This document shows, in pieces, positions 35,497 to 44,566 of a DNA stretch of 64,000 nt. The notes below the pieces were generated by a model, which worked only from the letters and a program-made list of their open reading frames with translations, searched no databases and was not told where the DNA came from. Made by a program: the position numbers and the translations under genes. Source of the stretch: Lachnospiraceae bacterium (GTDB taxonomy: Bacteria > Bacillota > Clostridia > Lachnospirales > Lachnospiraceae); assembly GCA_017469275.1 (NCBI GenBank), contig JAFUGT010000154.1, forward strand, positions 1 through 64,000. The letters are read 5' to 3'. Within the stretch, counting starts at the first letter, position 1. Each line of letters opens with the position of its first letter.

Positions 35497-37833
35497 TTGG
35501 AAAATATAGAAAGATGCATATTTTATAAATTGAAAGTTGGAATTGTGTACTTAAATATCTTGTTAGTATTCATTTTATGTCGTGACAGGGTTGTGGTACA
35601 GGCGCAAGAAGCAATGCCTTCAAATCCCAAGGTGTTAGATGGCGTAACTACATGGGATTGTATATATTTTGGCAATTTTCCACAAAAAGACAGGAAGGGG
35701 AAGAAAAAGCAACCCATTAAATGGAGGGTGTTGTATGTAGAAGGATCGGATGCTTTTTTGATATCAGATCATATTCTTTACCATATGGATTTTGTAACAA
35801 AGGATGGAATGGATGTGAACTGGGAAAATAATAATATACGTGCATGGCTGAATAGCTATGATATGGACAATTTTGAAAGGGCATTGAATATAGACGATGA
35901 TTTTTATAATAATGGATTTCTAAATATTGGATTCTCAGAACAGGAGAAGAATGCGATTATTAAGCAAAATCTTGGTGATGACTGTAATGATTATATTTAT
36001 TTGCCAAGTAAAGAGGAAATGTTAACGTCAACATATGGTTTCTCAAGCGATGAAGATAAGGCGGATTTTGCAAAAAAAGCACAGAGCACCCCGTTTGACG
36101 AGGAAAGAGGTTTGGGTTATATTCAAGAATGTGTTAAAACGGATTGTTATTATCTGCGTAATTTTTCACAGGATCCGGTTTATGTTAATGAAGGATTACA
36201 TATGGATGAAATACATAGAGATGGAACGTATTCACCAACTAGTTTTTGGATACATGGATTAGGCGTGAGACCTGTTTTGCATTTGGATCTATCTAAAAAA
36301 GTATGGAGTAACGCAGGAACCATACGTTCAGATATTGTCGTAGAGAAAACAAGCGGTGATTACGAATATTACATATATGATGATGAAGCTGTCATTTCTG
36401 CATATAATGGAACAGAAATAAGTATTTCTATACCTGAAACATTAGATGGTTATCCGGTAGGATATGTTAGTTGGCTCGATGAATCATCAGACATTGAAGA
36501 AAGTAATGAAGAAGACAATGAGGATAAACCTGATACTTTGCAATCTGTTATTTTTCCGGACAGTGTATGGGGAATAGGATATCTTGGACAGGATAACCTT
36601 GTCAGTGTGACATTAGGTAGTGGGCTGGAAATTATAAAAAGTTGGATTTTTAGTGGTTGTGAGACATTAGAATCAATTATTATTCCTAGTGGTGTTGAAG
36701 AGATTGGTTACGATGCATTTAGTTATTGTATAAACTTGAAATCAATTAATATACCATCTAGTGTTAAGGAAATTGGTTCTTCGGCATTTAGTGGTTGTAC
36801 ATCATTGGAGACAATTAATTTATCTTCAGGTGTTGAAAAGATTGGTTACGATGCATTTAGTTATTGTATAAACCTGAAATCGATTAATATACCATCCAGT
36901 GTTAAAGAAATTGATGATGGGGCATTCACTGGTTGTGCGGTATTAAAATCGATTAATATACCATCCGGTGTAATTAAAATTGGTGAGGACGTTTTCAGCG
37001 ATGTGGGAGATGATTTTGTAATGACTGTTACAAAGGGTTCAACAGCTGAAGAGTATGCAAAGAAAAACAAGATTCGTTATGTATATTCTGACGGAAGCAA
37101 GCCGACGGAGATAAAACCTAAAGGAAATGGAGTGATTGATTCATCAGTTCCTCATACAAAGAATCAGGAATCGATAATAGGTAACGATTTAACAAATAAC
37201 GGTAGTGAAACAGCAAATCAGAACGAAGAGAAGAACAAAGACCGAAATGGTGCTGAGGTAAAAGATGTGGGAGAAGCATTCACTGTGTCCTCTGTCATGT
37301 TTAAGGTTAGTATGGCAGGTGATGAACCGGAGGTTGAATATGTTCGAACTGTCGGCAAAGAAATGACTAAAGTTGTGATTCCGGATACTGTTTCAATAGA
37401 TGGCGTGACATATGCAGTTACCTGTGTTTCAAAAGGGGCATTTAAGAATAATAAGAAACTTAAGAGCGTAACCATAGGAAAGAATGTGGAAATAATAGAT
37501 AATTCTGCATTTTATAGCTGTACATCCCTTACCAGACTGATATTTAAGACGTATGATTTAGAAAGTATTGGTGATGATGCATTTGCAAACTGCACAGGAC
37601 TTGCATCTGTAACAATTCCAAAAGGAATGAAGTCCATTGGGAAGAGGGCATTTGCCGGTTGTAAAAAACTCAAAAAAGTAATTATCAAATCTAATGAACT
37701 TAACAAGATTGGTAAAAATGCATTTAAGGGTATTAGGAAGAATGCGACATTCAAGTGTCCGAAAAAGTGTTATAGTAAATATAAAAAATTATTGAAAAAG
37801 TCGAAGCTTGCAAAAACTATAAAGATTAAGTGA
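35497..37833 (+). CDS. Secreted DUF6273 plus leucine-rich repeat (LRR_5, BspA-like) protein
   Basis: 778 residues starting at TTG 35497 with GGACGGAG just upstream; no ATG suits. A signal peptide covers about 1-38. DUF6273 spans about 50-270 (YFGNFPQKDRKG, KQPIKWRVLYVEG, VRPVLHLDLSK). LRR_5 repeats of 23 residues follow (about 345-505), with two blocks almost identical at the DNA level. A Ser/Asn/Glu linker (about 535-590) leads to a second LRR block (about 640-745) and a lysine-rich end (CPKKCYSKYKKLLKKS). It closes the second surface island and ends at a duplicated terminator. A surface binding role is likely. Confidence 0.85.
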   Translation: MENIERCIFYKLKVGIVYLNILLVFILCRDRVVVQAQEAMPSNPKVLDGVTTWDCIYFGNFPQKDRKGKKKQPIKWRVLYVEGSDAFLISDHILYHMDFVTKDGMDVNWENNNIRAWLNSYDMDNFERALNIDDDFYNNGFLNIGFSEQEKNAIIKQNLGDDCNDYIYLPSKEEMLTSTYGFSSDEDKADFAKKAQSTPFDEERGLGYIQECVKTDCYYLRNFSQDPVYVNEGLHMDEIHRDGTYSPTSFWIHGLGVRPVLHLDLSKKVWSNAGTIRSDIVVEKTSGDYEYYIYDDEAVISAYNGTEISISIPETLDGYPVGYVSWLDESSDIEESNEEDNEDKPDTLQSVIFPDSVWGIGYLGQDNLVSVTLGSGLEIIKSWIFSGCETLESIIIPSGVEEIGYDAFSYCINLKSINIPSSVKEIGSSAFSGCTSLETINLSSGVEKIGYDAFSYCINLKSINIPSSVKEIDDGAFTGCAVLKSINIPSGVIKIGEDVFSDVGDDFVMTVTKGSTAEEYAKKNKIRYVYSDGSKPTEIKPKGNGVIDSSVPHTKNQESIIGNDLTNNGSETANQNEEKNKDRNGAEVKDVGEAFTVSSVMFKVSMAGDEPEVEYVRTVGKEMTKVVIPDTVSIDGVTYAVTCVSKGAFKNNKKLKSVTIGKNVEIIDNSAFYSCTSLTRLIFKTYDLESIGDDAFANCTGLASVTIPKGMKSIGKRAFAGCKKLKKVIIKSNELNKIGKNAFKGIRKNATFKCPKKCYSKYKKLLKKSKLAKTIKIK
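36702..36914 (+). repeat. Recent 138-bp tandem duplication inside the LRR gene
   Basis: The stretch from about 36702 (GATTGGTTACGATGCATTTA) recurs at about 36840 with only a few silent or near-silent changes across about 70 bp. The period of 138 bp equals two 23-residue repeats. Confidence 0.8.
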
Positions 37834-37837
37834 TAAT

Positions 37838-37886
37838 AAAGGTGTTGCCATGTTGGTGTTTAACTGATTAGGCAGCACCTTTGTTT
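37838..37886 (+). terminator. Intrinsic terminator, copy B of the duplicated terminator
   Basis: AAAGGTGTTGCC pairs with GGCAGCACCTTT, as in copy A at 28986-29036, but the T run is interrupted (TTTGTTTCTG). Confidence 0.75.
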
Positions 37887-38089
37887 CTGCATTAATAAGA
37901 CCGGATTAAGCATAATGAACCAGTAAAGATTACGATGAAGCGAAGTGGAGATAGAAAAATATTCTTATTGATTTACTGCTAAAAAATTGATAATATCTAG
38001 GTAGTAAAATTGTTTTTAAGAGAAATCATTTATAGATATAATATAAAAGGATTATTAAATACATGAAGGGATGATGAGGTGGTGATTAT

Positions 38090-38362
38090 ATGATGTACCC
38101 ATTTATGCAATTGGATGATGAGGCGGAAATAGTTCATTCTGAGATGCTTGATGATGGTAGGGTAAAAGTATATGTGGAAAAACCTGATGAAAAGGATGGC
38201 TTTCATAACATGACCTGTTATCTTCCGGACTATTCTATTGAGGAATTGTATGGTTTCTCGAATGCTGAGAAGGACAGGTATATGGAGGTTATACATTCGA
38301 CAGCGCATTTGATTATGGAGTTTGCTCAAGAGGGAGGATTTGAGAATGCCTCAAGTTTTTAA
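38090..38362 (+). CDS. Hypothetical partner of a DUF4160 protein
   Basis: 90 residues, acidic, soluble. The sequence includes MLDDGRVKVYVEKPDEKDGF and YLPDYSIEELYGFSNAEKDRYM. AGGTGGTG precedes ATG 38090. It overlaps the DUF4160 gene by 17 bp, so the two are translationally coupled. DUF4160 genes often pair with a small partner (frequently DUF2442), in an arrangement that looks like toxin-antitoxin pairs; this partner does not match DUF2442 in my reading. Function unknown. Confidence 0.55.
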   Translation: MMYPFMQLDDEAEIVHSEMLDDGRVKVYVEKPDEKDGFHNMTCYLPDYSIEELYGFSNAEKDRYMEVIHSTAHLIMEFAQEGGFENASSF

Positions 38363-38624
38363 GATTGGTGCATATTGGATATACTTTTGGTCTAATGAAA
38401 ATGATCCTCTTGAACCTGTACACGTACATGTGGCAGTGGGAAAACCGGTCGCAAATGCAACTAAGATTTGGATCACTTGTAGCGGCAAATGTTATCTGGC
38501 CAACAATAATTCGAATATTCCGCAAAAAATATTGAAAAATATTATGAGAATTATTGAGGCACGAAGTGATGAAATTATCAGCAAATGGACTGATTATTTT
38601 GGGGAGATAAAATATTATATGTAA
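38346..38624 (+). CDS. DUF4160 domain protein
   Basis: 92 residues. MPQVFKIGAYWIYFWSNEN, EPVHVHVAVGKP and KIWI fit DUF4160, whose typical core is a PHVHV-type histidine motif. GGAGG (38334-38338) sets ATG 38346 inside the preceding gene. Members occur beside DUF2442 or other small genes in accessory regions. A toxin-antitoxin-like or adaptor role has been suggested by context only. It lies in a patch full of gene fragments, which fits a mobile or exchangeable region. Confidence 0.75.
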   Translation: MPQVFKIGAYWIYFWSNENDPLEPVHVHVAVGKPVANATKIWITCSGKCYLANNNSNIPQKILKNIMRIIEARSDEIISKWTDYFGEIKYYM

Positions 38625-38676
38625 TATACAAGGATAAAAAGGGGTTGAAGACGATTAATAATATGAATTAGAATTG

Positions 38677-38721
38677 CCTTTGTTTCCCACAGTGTATATA
38701 CTGTAGGAAACAGGGCTTTTT
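38677..38721 (+). terminator. Intrinsic terminator after the DUF4160 gene
   Basis: CCTTTGTTTCC pairs with GGAAACAGGG, with inner CAGT/ACTG, followed by CTTTTTC. Confidence 0.8.
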
Positions 38722-38761
38722 CTATAATAATTGTTCATAAACAGACATAAGGAGTATCGTT

Positions 38762-39355
38762 ATGTATCTGATTACAGCATACTTTGATGATGCAACCAAT
38801 AGAAAATTACAGAAGTTGATAGACGGAATAGCTAAAAGTTCCGGCAATAATTTCATGACGGCGCACAATGTTCCGCCACATCTAACTATTTCTGCATTTG
38901 AAACGAGGAGACCGGATTTCCTGCTTCCGGTTATGGAGAACTTGCGTGATAACATACATCAGGGAGAAGTGCAGTTTGTATCCATAGGAGTTTTTTTACC
39001 CTATGTTATGTACGCCACACCGGTCATTGATGATTATCTTCATAAAATGGCGGTAAAGGTGTATGACTCTATTGCCCGGATGGACAGTAACTTTTACGAT
39101 GTGTCGAAAGAAACTGCTGGTAAAGATGAGTTGGATAATAGGTGTGATTCTTTATCTGTAAATGTGAACAAATACTACAATCCCTCAAAGTGGTTTCCTC
39201 ATGTTACTCTGGGAAAGACACTCAATGAGGAGCAGATAAGAACCGCATTTTCCTATATGCAGAGTCATTTTGTACCATTTACAGGTGAGATTGTGGAGCT
39301 GGGACTTGCAAGAACCAACCCTCATGAGGACATTGTGAGGGTAGAATTGAAATGA
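38762..39355 (+). CDS. 2'-5' RNA ligase / LigT-like phosphoesterase family protein
   Basis: 197 residues. The two hallmark motifs of the 2H phosphoesterase superfamily are present: HLT in PPHLTISAFETRR (about residues 41-43) and HVT in WFPHVTLGKTL (about 142-144). These histidines act on 2',3'-cyclic phosphates or 2'-5' linkages. The substrate is unknown. AAGGAG precedes ATG 38762. Two decayed pieces of relatives lie nearby, a 3' end at 29040-29111 and a 5' part at 40483-40607, so this gene has been duplicated or rearranged locally. Confidence 0.85.
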   Translation: MYLITAYFDDATNRKLQKLIDGIAKSSGNNFMTAHNVPPHLTISAFETRRPDFLLPVMENLRDNIHQGEVQFVSIGVFLPYVMYATPVIDDYLHKMAVKVYDSIARMDSNFYDVSKETAGKDELDNRCDSLSVNVNKYYNPSKWFPHVTLGKTLNEEQIRTAFSYMQSHFVPFTGEIVELGLARTNPHEDIVRVELK

Positions 39356-39415
39356 ACTTTTCTTAAAGTTGGTAAATATGTAAGATTAAGAAGATTTGAA
39401 GGGGCTGATGCTATA

Positions 39416-39502
39416 ATGATGATAGGTAGAGATAAAGAGATAGGATTGTTGGAAGAAACTTTGAATGATGATAAGTTTGTTTTGAATTTTAACCGGAGAT
39501 AA
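39416..39502 (+). pseudogene. N-terminal remnant of an AAA-type ATPase gene
   Basis: A 28-residue frame, MMIGRDKEIGLLEETLNDDK and then FVLNFNRR, matches the start of DUF234-linked prokaryotic ATPases, which begin FxGREKELxxL and continue to a GRRRxGKT P-loop. Here the frame stops where the P-loop should begin. A purine-rich site lies upstream, so it may still be translated. It ends within the leader of the next gene. Confidence 0.5.
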
Positions 39503-39506
39503 AAAG

Positions 39507-40463
39507 ATGGAAGTTTTATGGTACTTTGTAATATATTCAATAATGGGTTGGGTTGCTGAGGTGATGTATCAGGCGGTACATAGAGGTGAAATAATCAATC
39601 GTGGTTTTTTAAATGGTCCTGTATGTCCGATATACGGTTTTGGCGCAATTTTCATATTCGCAGCCTATGATTTTATTGAGGGAATGATCGGCGGTAACAT
39701 CAATATATATACAGACTTTGCAATAGGAGTATTTCTGGCTACATTGCTTGAGTTGTTTGCAGGCTGGGCGCTATTTCATCTGTTTCATGCAAGGTGGTGG
39801 GATTATTCGGACAGAAAGTTTCAGTTTCACGGATATATTTGTCTTGAGTTTTCACTTATATGGGGATTTACCGCAACATTTGTAAGAGAGTTGGTGCAGC
39901 AGGGAATTGAGAGGATGGTAAGTTATTTTCCGAAGGGTGCTCTTGGTATTATACTGCTTTGTTTTATATATTCTGTGTATATGGCAGATACCGTAATCAC
40001 TATTATTACAGTGAATAATCTTAATAAGAGACTTCACGAGATAGACCTGCTTTCTAAGCAACTTTCTGATGTGGAAGATATGGGTAGACAACTTAGAAAA
40101 TTTAGCGATTCAATGAGTGAACAGATTGGCAGTAATACACTTAAGAATGCACAAAAGATTGGACAGGGACAGGTGCAGGCTGCCCTTGCAAAAGCAGAGC
40201 TTCGAGATTCCTTAGAGGAGAAGAGGATGGAAGCGGTACAGATGTTGACGGAAGGAAAGCAGCAATTTAACGATAATTTAGAAGAAAAAAGAAAGGAATA
40301 CGCCAAGAGAAAAGAGGAAGCAAAGAAGGGAATTGAAGAATTGCAGAATCGTATTATGACAGGAAAATGGTTCGGCTCCTCCCGTCTGCTTAAGGCATTT
40401 CCTAATATAAAACATGAGAAATACTCAAAGGTGCTTGAAGAGATTATAAAGCAATTCAAATAA
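39507..40463 (+). CDS. Putative ABC transporter permease of the CmpB family (PF06541)
   Basis: 318 residues. The N-terminal half has five membrane segments (about 4-20, 40-60, 72-95, 108-128, 145-170) with the family phrases YSIMGWVAEVMYQ, RGFLNGPVCPIYGFGA and WWDYS. The second half is a long charged coiled coil (about 185-290). Despite the family name no ATPase partner is adjacent, and the role of these proteins is not settled. GGAGATAAAAAG precedes ATG 39507. Confidence 0.85.
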   Translation: MEVLWYFVIYSIMGWVAEVMYQAVHRGEIINRGFLNGPVCPIYGFGAIFIFAAYDFIEGMIGGNINIYTDFAIGVFLATLLELFAGWALFHLFHARWWDYSDRKFQFHGYICLEFSLIWGFTATFVRELVQQGIERMVSYFPKGALGIILLCFIYSVYMADTVITIITVNNLNKRLHEIDLLSKQLSDVEDMGRQLRKFSDSMSEQIGSNTLKNAQKIGQGQVQAALAKAELRDSLEEKRMEAVQMLTEGKQQFNDNLEEKRKEYAKRKEEAKKGIEELQNRIMTGKWFGSSRLLKAFPNIKHEKYSKVLEEIIKQFK

Positions 40464-40482
40464 CGAACTATAATAAATATGG

Positions 40483-40607
40483 AATTTCATGACAAAGCAC
40501 AATGTTTCGCCACATCTAACTGTTGCTGCCTTTGAAATGAGGAGACCGCATTCGTTGCTTCCGGTTATGGAGCAATTACGTGATAACATACATCAGGGAG
40601 GAGTAGC
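40483..40607 (+). pseudogene. 5' fragment of a 2'-5' RNA ligase-like gene, in frame with the radical SAM gene
   Basis: The translation from 40489 (MTKHNVSPHLTVAAFEMRRP, then LLPVMEQLRDNIHQGG) matches residues about 35-70 of the intact ligase-like protein. DNA identity to 38854-38970 looks above 80 percent by eye. The rest of that gene is missing and the frame runs into the radical SAM gene without a stop. A good ribosome binding site at 40595-40602 and ATG 40609 make a real fusion protein unlikely. Confidence 0.8.
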
Positions 40608-40608
40608 C

Positions 40609-41484
40609 ATGCACTTCGTAGACGCAAAGGGAATACTTACTGCCAACAAAGGCATGAATGGAATGAATATATATCGTGGATGTACCCATGGATGCATCTA
40701 TTGTGACAGTAGAAGTACATGCTATCATTTTGACCATGAATTTGAGGATATTGAGGTAAAGCGTAATGCCCCCGAACTTTTAGAGAAAGCACTTCGCAGC
40801 AAGCGCAAGAAATGCATGATCGGAACCGGTGCAATGAGTGATCCCTACATGCACTGCGAGGAAGACTTGAAACTCACCAGAGAGTGTCTTGAAATCATTA
40901 ATAGATATGAATTTGGACTTGCGATTCAGACTAAGTCAGATAGAATTTTGAGGGATATTCATCTGCTTGAGGAGATTAATTATAAGGCTAAATGTGTGGT
41001 GCAAATGACACTTACCACCTATGATGACAAGCTTTGCGCGATTGTGGAACCAAAGGTCTGCAACACAAAACGGCGCATAGAAGTATTGGAGATGATGAGG
41101 GACAGAGGAATTCCGACGGTTGTATGGTTGTCACCGATACTGCCATTTATCAATGATACTTCTGAAAATATTACTGCAATTTTACAAGAATGTGTTAGAA
41201 TTGGTGTTAAAGGAATCATTTGCTTTGGTATGGGTCTGACACTTCGAGAAGGTGACAGGGAGTATTATTATAAGGCCTTGGACAAGCATTTTCCGGGACT
41301 TAAGGATAAGTATATTAAGACCTATGGCAATCAATACGAACTGCAAAGTCCAAGCAATCGTGAACTTATGAAGCTCTTTTATAAATTGTGCAGTGATAAT
41401 GGAATTATGTATAGACCCGAAGACATCTTCCGATATATGAATGACCTGCCGGAAAAGTATGAGCAGATAAGTTTGTTTTCTTAA
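40609..41484 (+). CDS. SPL-family radical SAM protein
   Basis: 291 residues. The radical SAM cluster motif CxxxCxxC is in YRGCTHGCIYCDSRS (about residues 20-34), with the SAM-binding region GTGAMSDPYM after it. The layout matches the spore photoproduct lyase-like (SplB, Rv2578c-like) group, whose reactions are mostly unknown. The start at ATG 40609 follows GGGAGGAG; translation from an earlier in-frame ATG would add a decayed ligase fragment. FGMGLTLREGDREYYYKALD is typical of the C-terminal part. It stands alone between the CmpB-like gene and a membrane protein gene. Confidence 0.85.
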   Translation: MHFVDAKGILTANKGMNGMNIYRGCTHGCIYCDSRSTCYHFDHEFEDIEVKRNAPELLEKALRSKRKKCMIGTGAMSDPYMHCEEDLKLTRECLEIINRYEFGLAIQTKSDRILRDIHLLEEINYKAKCVVQMTLTTYDDKLCAIVEPKVCNTKRRIEVLEMMRDRGIPTVVWLSPILPFINDTSENITAILQECVRIGVKGIICFGMGLTLREGDREYYYKALDKHFPGLKDKYIKTYGNQYELQSPSNRELMKLFYKLCSDNGIMYRPEDIFRYMNDLPEKYEQISLFS

Positions 41485-41514
41485 CAGTTGATTATAAATT
41501 AAGGGTGATATTAT

Positions 41515-42765
41515 ATGAAGTATAACAATGTGCAAAAGTCAGGGAGCTTAATACATATATTGATTGCTTTTCTTCGGAAAATTGCGCTGTTTGGGACATG
41601 TATTCATATATTGTGGAGTGTGTTCATAGTTGGTATGTCCGTATTTCTTGATTATAATCGACTTCCCTTTTATGTACATAGCATAGTGCCTGTAATTGGG
41701 TATATTATGTTAGCCACTGCCGGCGCTGTTATATGGTTCAAACTGAATAATAACAGACGGGACAAAGGGATATTACTCACTTATCAGATATTCTATTATC
41801 TTATTCCAATTGTAGTCAGTGTTTTAAAAATTATATTTTTTGACAATCTGTATACATTTGAGGGTGGAATGTTTCCGGGACTTACGGCTTTAGGCTCATA
41901 TGTTTTTTATATTGTCATTGCTGTCACAGGTATGGTTGGCTGTATCATTTTCAATATAGTTCGCATTGTTAAGAAGAGACGTGGCGAACGTGCTGTGAAA
42001 CCGGAAGAAGAACGGAATGTGGAATCGGATGAGGCACAGAATACGAGACCGGATAGGGCACAGAATACGAAACCGGATAGGGCATTGAATGGCGAAGGGA
42101 ATGATGCAGGAGACATAAAACTTAAGATTACCGATTTTCTTAATTTGGCTATTGTAGGAGCTGCCATTATGGCGTTGCTTTATTTAATTGTATCATTTGT
42201 GATATATGAAAGTCGTAATCAAATGAATCAACATGTGATTTCACAAAATGATGATTATAGGACTTATGTGTTGACCGAACTCATTGAGAGTGAAGAATAT
42301 GAGAAGGCCATGTGGCAGGGAGTAAATGAAGACGGTACGATAGAGCGCAAAAATGGTGAGCAGGATGTACCGCTTTTTGATGAAGCCGAGTATGAATTAT
42401 GCTGGGAAGCCTATACCTATTCCTTGTTTGTGGAGGTGATGGCAAAGGACGAATCAATAAAGGCAAGTGATTGCAAAAACGTTGGCGTGTCAAAGATTTC
42501 GGCAGAGGTTTTAGAACAGGGGAAGAATGCCTATATTGCATTTACAAAGCGGTATGTACCTGAAGGCGGAGTGGCGATGGAAGGGCAGAATATAGTATAT
42601 GATGCAGATAAGAAAACGGTGTCTGTTTCATCAAAATTAGATTGCATAGATCAATCGGAAAACTGTACGGTTGATGCATGTATGGTAGTCGTGTTTGATA
42701 AGAACTGGAAGGTTACTGATATCTATTGTCAAGACAGGGAGCTTGAACAGGTTAATCAATATTAA
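41515..42765 (+). CDS. Membrane protein with extracytoplasmic C-terminal domain, unknown
   Basis: 416 residues. Membrane segments are seen at about 16-42, 51-72, 83-104, 117-142 and 206-228. Between the fourth and fifth lies an acidic and basic linker (about 150-200) containing two 8-residue repeats (AQNTRPDR, AQNTKPDR), encoded by a 24-bp tandem repeat. The last 185 residues are soluble, probably outside. They contain KNAYIAFTKRYVPEG. No family recognised. It precedes a GH43 gene by 22 bp, so the two may be co-transcribed. Confidence 0.6.
   Translation: MKYNNVQKSGSLIHILIAFLRKIALFGTCIHILWSVFIVGMSVFLDYNRLPFYVHSIVPVIGYIMLATAGAVIWFKLNNNRRDKGILLTYQIFYYLIPIVVSVLKIIFFDNLYTFEGGMFPGLTALGSYVFYIVIAVTGMVGCIIFNIVRIVKKRRGERAVKPEEERNVESDEAQNTRPDRAQNTKPDRALNGEGNDAGDIKLKITDFLNLAIVGAAIMALLYLIVSFVIYESRNQMNQHVISQNDDYRTYVLTELIESEEYEKAMWQGVNEDGTIERKNGEQDVPLFDEAEYELCWEAYTYSLFVEVMAKDESIKASDCKNVGVSKISAEVLEQGKNAYIAFTKRYVPEGGVAMEGQNIVYDADKKTVSVSSKLDCIDQSENCTVDACMVVVFDKNWKVTDIYCQDRELEQVNQY
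42034..42081 (+). repeat. 24-bp tandem repeat in a coding linker
   Basis: GCACAGAATACGA-G/A-ACCGGATAGG occurs twice head to tail (42034-42057 and 42058-42081) with one difference. Confidence 0.85.
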
Positions 42766-42787
42766 AATATATTAGGGGGGGAGCATT

Positions 42788-44566
42788 ATGCAGAAGAAAC
42801 AAGTATTTAATCCGTATTTACCATTAAATGAATACATACCGGACGGTGAGCCGCATGTATTCGGAGACAGAGTCTACATCTATGGTTCGCATGACAGAGA
42901 GGGTGGATACACTTTTTGTATGGAGGACTATGTAGTTTATTCAGCGCCGGTGGAGGATCTGTCTGATTGGAGATATGAAGGTGTTACTTACAGGGCAGAA
43001 CAGGATCCAATTTATCCGCAGTTAAAATATATGTATGCGCCGGATGTGGTCCGTGGAAATGATGGCCGTTATTATCTCTATTATTGCATGGGTGGCGATT
43101 ACGGAGTCGGTGGATACACCGGACATATAAGTGTGGCAGTATGTGATACTCCTGCCGGAAAATACGAATATCTGGGATTTGTGAAGAATTCGGACGGAAC
43201 CCCCATGAAACGATATGTATGTTTTGATCCTGCGGTGATAAATGATAACGGGACGATTCGCATTTACTATGGCACTCAATATGGGGATGAAGAAAATTCG
43301 GGACTTTCCGATGTGCTTGACAAATATTACAAAACAGAAAAACGGAATGATGAAAATAGAGATACTACTGATAGAATCCCGGAATCGGGCATGAAAGAAG
43401 AGACTGGTCCTGGCGGGTTGAAATTGACTGAGGAGATGGAACAGGTAATCAGTAACGAAATGGAAATGTTCGGGAGAACAAGGGAGGAAATTCTTTCATA
43501 TCCGGATAGTATAAATGGTGCTGTAACGGTCACGCTTTGCGATGATATGCTGACGGTAAAGGATGAGCCGCGACATATAATACCTTATAAAGTACAGGGG
43601 ACAAGTTTTTCTGAACATCCGTTTTTTGAAGGTTCTTCCATGAGAAAGGTCGGTGATAAATATTACTTCATTTACTCATCCTGGTTAAATCATGAACTCT
43701 GTTATGCTGTTTCAGACTACCCGGATAAAGATTTTGCATTTGGCGGAACGGTTGTTTCTAATGGAGATGTGGGGCTTAACGGAAGAACTGCCGAGGATAA
43801 ACTCAACATGACGGGAACAACTCATGGCAGTATATGTGAAATAAACGGTCAGTGGTATGTATTTTTCCACAGATTAACTCATAAGTCTGATTACAGCAGA
43901 CAGGCGTGTGCCGAGAAGATAAAAATTGAGTCGGATGGAAGTATTAAGCAGGTGGAGATAACCAGTTGTGGACTTAATGAAGGACCGCTTAAGGCCGGCG
44001 GTTCATATCCTGCGGTAATTGCCTGCAATCTTACTAATGGTCATATGCCTCATGGTTCTAATAGCGTATATACAATGCCTTTCCCTAATGTGACCAATAG
44101 TGGAGATGACAGATTTATTGCTGAGATTGAGGACGGAACCTTGATAGGATATAAGTACTTTGATTTCAACAATGTCACCCGTATAGGCGTGTCTGCAAGA
44201 TTTGAAAATGACGATAACAAAGTTATATTTGATGGACCGGTAAGGCTCGATGAGAGATGTGTTGAAGATGATGCAATGCTTCGTGAAACTTCGGGAGGAG
44301 AAGCTATAGGCCAGGATACGATGGATGAAACTATGAAAGATAATAATTTGTTGAATGACGACAAATGTTTTCTGGAAGTTAGGATTGATGAGGCTGGCGA
44401 ATGTCTTGGTACCATTGAAATTGTTGAGGAATCACATTTAAGTGATACTGATTCATTCACCTGGCATACATATGTATCAGATGTTCATATACCTGACGGC
44501 GTACATGCTCTTTATTTCATTTATCACGGTAACAGAAAGATACAGATGAAGGAAATTGTGTTCTGA
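42788..44566 (+). CDS. Glycoside hydrolase family 43 (beta-xylosidase/arabinofuranosidase type)
   Basis: 592 residues without a signal peptide, so probably cytoplasmic and acting on imported oligosaccharides. The five-bladed propeller is visible: NEYIPDGEPHVFGDRVYIYGSHD, with the general base Asp near 13; YMYAPDVV with the second Asp; CFDPAVINDNG; and FFEGSSMRKVGDKYYFIYSS with the acid Glu. A charged insert (about 180-220) interrupts the domain. The C-terminal 150 residues resemble a CBM6-like sandwich, interrupted by an acidic stretch of about 40 residues. A run of G (GGGGGGGAG) precedes ATG. The substrate is likely a plant hemicellulose fragment. Confidence 0.88.
   Translation: MQKKQVFNPYLPLNEYIPDGEPHVFGDRVYIYGSHDREGGYTFCMEDYVVYSAPVEDLSDWRYEGVTYRAEQDPIYPQLKYMYAPDVVRGNDGRYYLYYCMGGDYGVGGYTGHISVAVCDTPAGKYEYLGFVKNSDGTPMKRYVCFDPAVINDNGTIRIYYGTQYGDEENSGLSDVLDKYYKTEKRNDENRDTTDRIPESGMKEETGPGGLKLTEEMEQVISNEMEMFGRTREEILSYPDSINGAVTVTLCDDMLTVKDEPRHIIPYKVQGTSFSEHPFFEGSSMRKVGDKYYFIYSSWLNHELCYAVSDYPDKDFAFGGTVVSNGDVGLNGRTAEDKLNMTGTTHGSICEINGQWYVFFHRLTHKSDYSRQACAEKIKIESDGSIKQVEITSCGLNEGPLKAGGSYPAVIACNLTNGHMPHGSNSVYTMPFPNVTNSGDDRFIAEIEDGTLIGYKYFDFNNVTRIGVSARFENDDNKVIFDGPVRLDERCVEDDAMLRETSGGEAIGQDTMDETMKDNNLLNDDKCFLEVRIDEAGECLGTIEIVEESHLSDTDSFTWHTYVSDVHIPDGVHALYFIYHGNRKIQMKEIVF

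Noticed and set aside
28986..41484. Integrated prophage or transposon
   Set aside because: The patch has repeats and gene debris but no integrase, transposase, structural phage gene or clear attachment site.
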